Shown here piece after piece: positions 41,754 through 44,353 of a stretch of DNA of 44,353 bases. This DNA comes from an uncultured Oscillibacter sp. (GTDB lineage Bacteria > Bacillota > Clostridia > Oscillospirales > Oscillospiraceae): NCBI GenBank assembly GCA_934574045.1, contig CAKTMK010000017.1, forward strand, positions 1-44,353. Reading direction: 5' to 3'. The notes beneath the pieces are model-generated. The model was given only the letters and a program-made list of their open reading frames with translations. It searched no databases and was not told the origin of the DNA. Position numbers and translations under genes: made by a program. Position 1 is the stretch's first letter, and the number at the start of each line of letters is the position of its first letter.

Positions 41754-41774
41754 CGCTTTCCGCCCAGATGTCAA
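41746..41774 (-). promoter_or_regulatory. Promoter of the hydrolase gene
   Basis: TTGACA (41774-41769) and TACATT (41751-41746) with a 17-nt spacer on the minus strand, about 52 bp before the hydrolase ATG. The -10 element lies within the palindromic operator. Confidence 0.75.
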
Positions 41775-41804
41775 CTGCTGTTTGTAAATTTTCTAATGTA
41801 GATA

Positions 41805-41833
41805 TTGATTTTACTAATCAGATTTGTTAAACT
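41805..41833 (+). promoter_or_regulatory. Promoter of the tetR gene
   Basis: TTGATT (41805-41810) and TAAACT (41828-41833) with a 17-nt spacer on the plus strand, 30 bp before the TetR ATG. The spacer contains ACTAAT, half of the operator palindrome, which suggests autoregulation. Confidence 0.65.
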
Positions 41834-41863
41834 GGATGTACCAACAGGAAAGGAGCTGATCCC

Positions 41864-42445
41864 ATGCGCGTAACGCGGGCGGCGGTGATCGAGACCGCCG
41901 GGCAGATCGCCGACCGGGACGGTCTGGGCGGCGTGTCCCTCAAAGCGGTGGCGGAGGCGCTGCACATTCGGACGCCCTCGCTGTACAACCACATTTCCTC
42001 GCTGGAGGACCTGCTGCGTCAGGTGGCCCACGGAGGGATGCGGACAATGAACGCCGCGCTGGAGCGCGCCGCCGTGGGCGTATCCGGCGAGGAGGCGATC
42101 CTGGCCGTGTGCGCGGCGTATTTTCGCTGCACGGCCCAGCACCCCGGCGTTTACGAGACGATCCAGTGGGCCACGTGGCACGGGACGGAGGAGACGGCCC
42201 AGATCTTCGGGTCCTACCTCGACCTGATGCGGACGCTGATCCGCTCCTGCGGTCTGCGCCCGGAGGGGGCGGAGGAAATTCTGGACCTTCTGACCGGCGC
42301 GCTGCACGGGTACGCCGCCATGCAGCTCCGGTACGCGCTGACCGATCTTCCGGCGGCGCAGGCGCGGCTGCGCCGCGCCATGTCCACTCTGCTGGCCGGC
42401 GTCCGGCAGGAATACGGCCCGGAGGACGTCCCACAGAGAGGGTGA
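41864..42445 (+). CDS. TetR-family transcriptional regulator
   Basis: 193 aa. N-terminal TetR helix-turn-helix at ~8-52 (AAVIETAGQIADRDGLGGVSLKAVAEAL then TPSLYNHISSLEDLLRQVA). The C-terminal region (HGTEETAQIFGSYLDLMRTLI, DLLTGALHGYAAMQ) is a ligand-binding domain of the WHG type. ATG with AAAGGAG upstream. Divergent from the hydrolase gene and 4 bp before a second, frameshifted hydrolase gene on the same strand, so it probably controls both. Confidence 0.9.
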   Translation: MRVTRAAVIETAGQIADRDGLGGVSLKAVAEALHIRTPSLYNHISSLEDLLRQVAHGGMRTMNAALERAAVGVSGEEAILAVCAAYFRCTAQHPGVYETIQWATWHGTEETAQIFGSYLDLMRTLIRSCGLRPEGAEEILDLLTGALHGYAAMQLRYALTDLPAAQARLRRAMSTLLAGVRQEYGPEDVPQRG

Positions 42446-42449
42446 ACGC

Positions 42450-43213
42450 ATGAGATTTGAAACAATGGGGGACCCCGCCCGCCCCGCGGCGGTCATGATC
42501 CACGGAATGTTCTGCAGCAACTCGTCCTGCGCCCGCTTCGCCCGGTTTTGCAGGATGAATATTATGTGATCCTGCCCACGCTGGACAGCCACCATCCCGG
42601 CTCCGCCCCGCTGCGCTCCGCCGGGCAGCAGGCGGAAACGCTGCTGGACTGGCTGGGCCGGGAGGGGATCGGCTCCCTCGCCCTGCTGCACGGAACGTCC
42701 ATGGGCGCGGAGATCGCGCTGGCCGCGGCGGCGCGCGCCGCCGTACCTATCACCCGGTGCGTGTTTGACGACGGCCCGTTTTTCCGCTTCCCCCGGCCCG
42801 TCCGGGCGGTCATGGCGTGGAAATTCTGGTCCATCGCCCGGCGCTGCCGGGGAAAGGCCCCGCAGGCGGTCATGCAGGATGCGCTCCCGCGTCGGCTCAG
42901 CGGGGACGACCCGGAGCAGTTCCGCGCCCTCTGGGGCGCGGTGTGCGAGGTGAGCGGTTATCTGACGGCGGAGGACTGCCGCGCCATGGCCGGGATCTGC
43001 TACGACGGCGCACTCCCCGCCTTTTCAGAGGAACAGCAGCGGCGCTTTACGTTCCTGCTCTCCGAGGGCGAGCCGGCCCACACCTCCAAAAAGCGGCTCC
43101 TGCGGACCTACCCCGCCGCGTCGTACATCGACCGGCCGGGGAACAGCCACTGCGGCTTTCAGGTCTCCGACCCGGAGGGCTGCGCAGCGTTTCTCAAAAC
43201 GCTGATCGTCTGA
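42450..43213 (+). pseudogene. Alpha/beta hydrolase disrupted by a single-base frameshift
   Basis: From the ATG at 42450 the first frame reads MRFETMGDPARPAAVMIHGM, including the oxyanion HG motif, but stops at 42567-42569. The rest of the protein continues in another frame from ~42545 (LQDEYYVILPTLDSHHPGS, nucleophile elbow HGTSMGAE, C-terminal histidine in GNSHCGF). One added base near 42540-42547 would restore one ~254-aa hydrolase. The ATG lies 4 bp after tetR. It is either a real broken gene or a sequencing error; a TTG at 42548 would give a truncated product without the oxyanion loop. Confidence 0.8.
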
Positions 43214-43382
43214 CCGGGCTGACTGTCAGGACCGGCGGCGTGTTCGGCGCGGTTCCCGCCAGCGCCCGTTTCCACTCCCGCCGCCCGCAAGGCGTCCGTG
43301 CCGCGGCGCATTTCCCGGCGGCAGTCGGTTTTCTTCGCCGCTTCCATGCCGTCAGCCATGCCCGTAAAATGCCACAGCAAAA

Positions 43383-43411
43383 CCCGGCCTGCATCGCAGG
43401 CCGGGCTTTTT
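43383..43411 (+). terminator. Rho-independent terminator, probably bidirectional
   Basis: CCCGGCCTGC and GCAGGCCGGG form a perfect 10-bp stem with a 3-nt loop, followed by CTTTTTG on the plus strand. On the minus strand it is followed by TTTT, so it could serve both directions. Confidence 0.85.
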
Positions 43412-43610
43412 GCGGACGGACACGCCGGTCCCGGCCGCCTGCCATCCTGATCGTGCGATCTGTGTCTGCGTAGAGGAACCGGCAGGCGGAATGGCTCCCA
43501 TGTGACCGGGCCGGACTTCCCGCACCGCGTTCTTCCCGTTGAAGCTGCTCGCCGCTGCCGCCGCGCAGCCTGCCGGTCCTGACAATGAACCATCCTCCCG
43601 CGCAGGAACA

Positions 43611-43643
43611 GACCGCCGCAGGATCGGTGATCCCGCGGCGGTC
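43611..43643 (+). other. Long hairpin, possible second terminator
   Basis: GACCGCCGC pairs with GCGGCGGTC, and inside it GGATC pairs with GATCC around a 3-nt loop, with one mismatched pair between the two stems. A TTTTTT run occurs only 11 nt later on the plus strand. It may be a weak terminator or a remnant of a mobile repeat. Confidence 0.4.
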
Positions 43644-43685
43644 CGTTTCCGTCCATTTTTTGTAAGCCGTTCGGCTGATCGGAAG

Positions 43686-44099
43686 TTACCTGCACAGATC
43701 TTCAGGCCGATGCCCTATTCCATTCTCGTAATCGGTTAATTGTCTTTGAAAAAAGTCCGCCATGTTATCATGGCCCGCATTCCTCCATGCCGCTATTCCG
43801 GTCTCCATGAAAGTCCTCGTAACTCTCATCGGAAGCTCGTCCGCATTGCTGACAGCCAGCCACGGAAACGCTCGATATTTTTGGGTATCGCCAATGATAA
43901 ACATATAGCCTATCAGTTGTTCTTCTCTAAAAGCGAAATAAAATTGCGGCAGCTTTCCCGCGGCGGATTTGTCCATGATCCTCTTCATCGTCTTCTCTTT
44001 TCCGTATGCGGGATAAAAGCCGATGCCCTTTAAGCCCATCAAGGCCTTTTCTTTTTGTTCGTTGGTCATGTCCAAATAATTGAGGATCTGTTCCTCCAT
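43686..44099 (-). CDS. Hypothetical protein, lower GC than surroundings
   Basis: 137 aa from the ATG at 44099 (MEEQILNYLDMTNEQKEKAL) with TAGGAG ~9 nt upstream; the longer ORF start has no site and crosses a probable promoter. Not recognised. Predicted mixed alpha/beta, with QFYFAFREEQLIGYMFIIGD in the middle (~63-82) and a C-terminal FFQRQLTDYENG. No TM or signal peptide. The base composition is clearly more AT-rich than the eCIS genes, and it lies next to a tRNA gene, which suggests separate ancestry, possibly transfer. Function cannot be assigned. Confidence 0.7.
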   Translation of the reverse strand: MEEQILNYLDMTNEQKEKALMGLKGIGFYPAYGKEKTMKRIMDKSAAGKLPQFYFAFREEQLIGYMFIIGDTQKYRAFPWLAVSNADELPMRVTRTFMETGIAAWRNAGHDNMADFFQRQLTDYENGIGHRPEDLCR

Positions 44100-44130
44100 A
44101 TCGCTTACTCCTATAAGACCGATTTGCTTT

Positions 44131-44159
44131 ATCCTATCATGTCCCAACGGCATCCGCAA
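44131..44159 (-). promoter_or_regulatory. Possible promoter of the low-GC hypothetical gene
   Basis: TTGCGG (44159-44154) and TAGGAT (44136-44131) with a 17-nt spacer on the minus strand, ~32 bp before the ATG. Both elements are only partial matches to consensus. Confidence 0.4.
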
Positions 44160-44243
44160 GGCGCCGCAAAAGCCTCCGCGAGTCATATCCCGCATTTTAT
44201 CCAGCCCATTGCATGACGCATATCCGCGCAGAATGGAGAAAAT

Positions 44244-44273
44244 AAAAACGGCCTGCGAAAGCAAGCCGTTTTT
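44244..44273 (-). terminator. Terminator of the tRNA-Leu gene
   Basis: On the minus strand AAAAACGGCTTGC pairs with GCAGGCCGTTTTT around a TTTC loop (one U-G wobble), ending in a T run, 5 bp after the CCA end of the tRNA. Confidence 0.85.
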
Positions 44274-44277
44274 ATAC

Positions 44278-44353
44278 TGGTGCGCGAGGCGGGACTTGAA
44301 CCCGCACGTCCGTAATGGACACTAGAACCTGAATCTAGCGAGTCTGCCAATTC
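44278..44353 (-). tRNA. tRNA-Leu (anticodon CAG), 5' end beyond the window
   Basis: The minus strand shows the anticodon stem CTAGA/TCTAG with loop TTCAGGT (anticodon CAG at 44331-44329), a variable-arm stem GTCC/GGAC as expected for tRNA-Leu, the T arm GCGGG-TTCAAGT-CCCGC, and an encoded 3' CCA. The acceptor 5' strand and part of the D arm lie past the right edge. Confidence 0.95.

Larger units (their letters stand above)
43214..43685. other. Gene-free stretch with two hairpins
   Basis: About 470 bp between the frameshifted hydrolase and the low-GC gene. I see no convincing gene: the minus-strand reading frame through it lacks a ribosome binding site and resembles nothing recognisable. It holds a terminator at 43383-43411 and a second hairpin at 43611-43643. 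Confidence 0.6.

Noticed and set aside
43159..43695. A 178-aa minus-strand reading frame across the gene-free stretch.
   Set aside because: It runs through the terminator hairpin and into the hydrolase 3' end, has no ribosome binding site and no recognisable pattern.

Overview
The window is almost entirely one extracellular contractile injection system (eCIS, Afp/PVC-like phage-tail-derived particle) locus. The genes run on the minus strand from about 40.8 kb down to the left edge. High GC, strong AGGAGG-type ribosome binding sites, SpoIIE/RsbW/STAS signalling genes and sigmaA-like promoters point to a high-GC Bacillota (Clostridia, probably Oscillospirales). This assignment is inferred from style, not from a marker gene.

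Layout in transcription order (right to left). A sigmaA-like promoter at ~40.85 kb precedes a receiver-domain relic, a 341-aa protein, a small unknown protein and a YbjN/secretion-chaperone-like protein. Next come the single sheath, the inner tube, a tail assembly protein, a DUF6760 protein and two more gp19-type tube proteins. A 1145-aa protein built on ~435-bp tandem repeats follows. The baseplate block comprises a LysM hub protein (Afp7), a spike split into gpD-like and gpV-like genes (Afp8), gp25 (Afp9), two baseplate-J-like proteins (Afp11/12), a tail-protein-I-like gene and a 590-aa Ig-domain protein. Then come a pseudokinase, a membrane class III cyclase-like protein, a membrane MORN-repeat protein, the DUF4255 cap (Afp16), a carboxypeptidase-regulatory-like protein, a PAAR-like DUF4280 tip (Afp10) and the AAA+ ATPase (Afp15).

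The remainder of the strand is a partner-switching module: a STAS antagonist, a MATE-family membrane protein fused to a HATPase domain, two membrane SpoIIE-type proteins (one with intact motifs, one without) and an RsbW-like kinase, then a DUF2156 protein. A probable internal promoter at ~2.99 kb then drives a GNAT acetyltransferase and two DUF4157 proteins. The second DUF4157 gene is cut by the window edge. The first is a candidate cargo/effector: an HExxH domain followed by a region resembling an atypical kinase core.

The most unusual feature is the density of signalling proteins embedded in the structural operon, many with lost catalytic residues: SpoIIE-like, class III cyclase-like, protein-kinase-like, receiver-like and HATPase-like. 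My inference is that particle assembly, anchoring or firing is coupled to envelope sensing through partner switching and scaffolding pseudoenzymes. No dedicated sigma factor and no obvious Afp13 fibre or Afp14 tape measure are visible. The repeat protein is the tape-measure candidate by elimination.

Right of the operon are an alpha/beta hydrolase (minus), a divergent TetR regulator with a palindromic operator overlapping the hydrolase promoter, and a second hydrolase broken by a frameshift. A gene-free stretch with two hairpins, a lower-GC hypothetical gene and the 3' part of a tRNA-Leu(CAG) follow.
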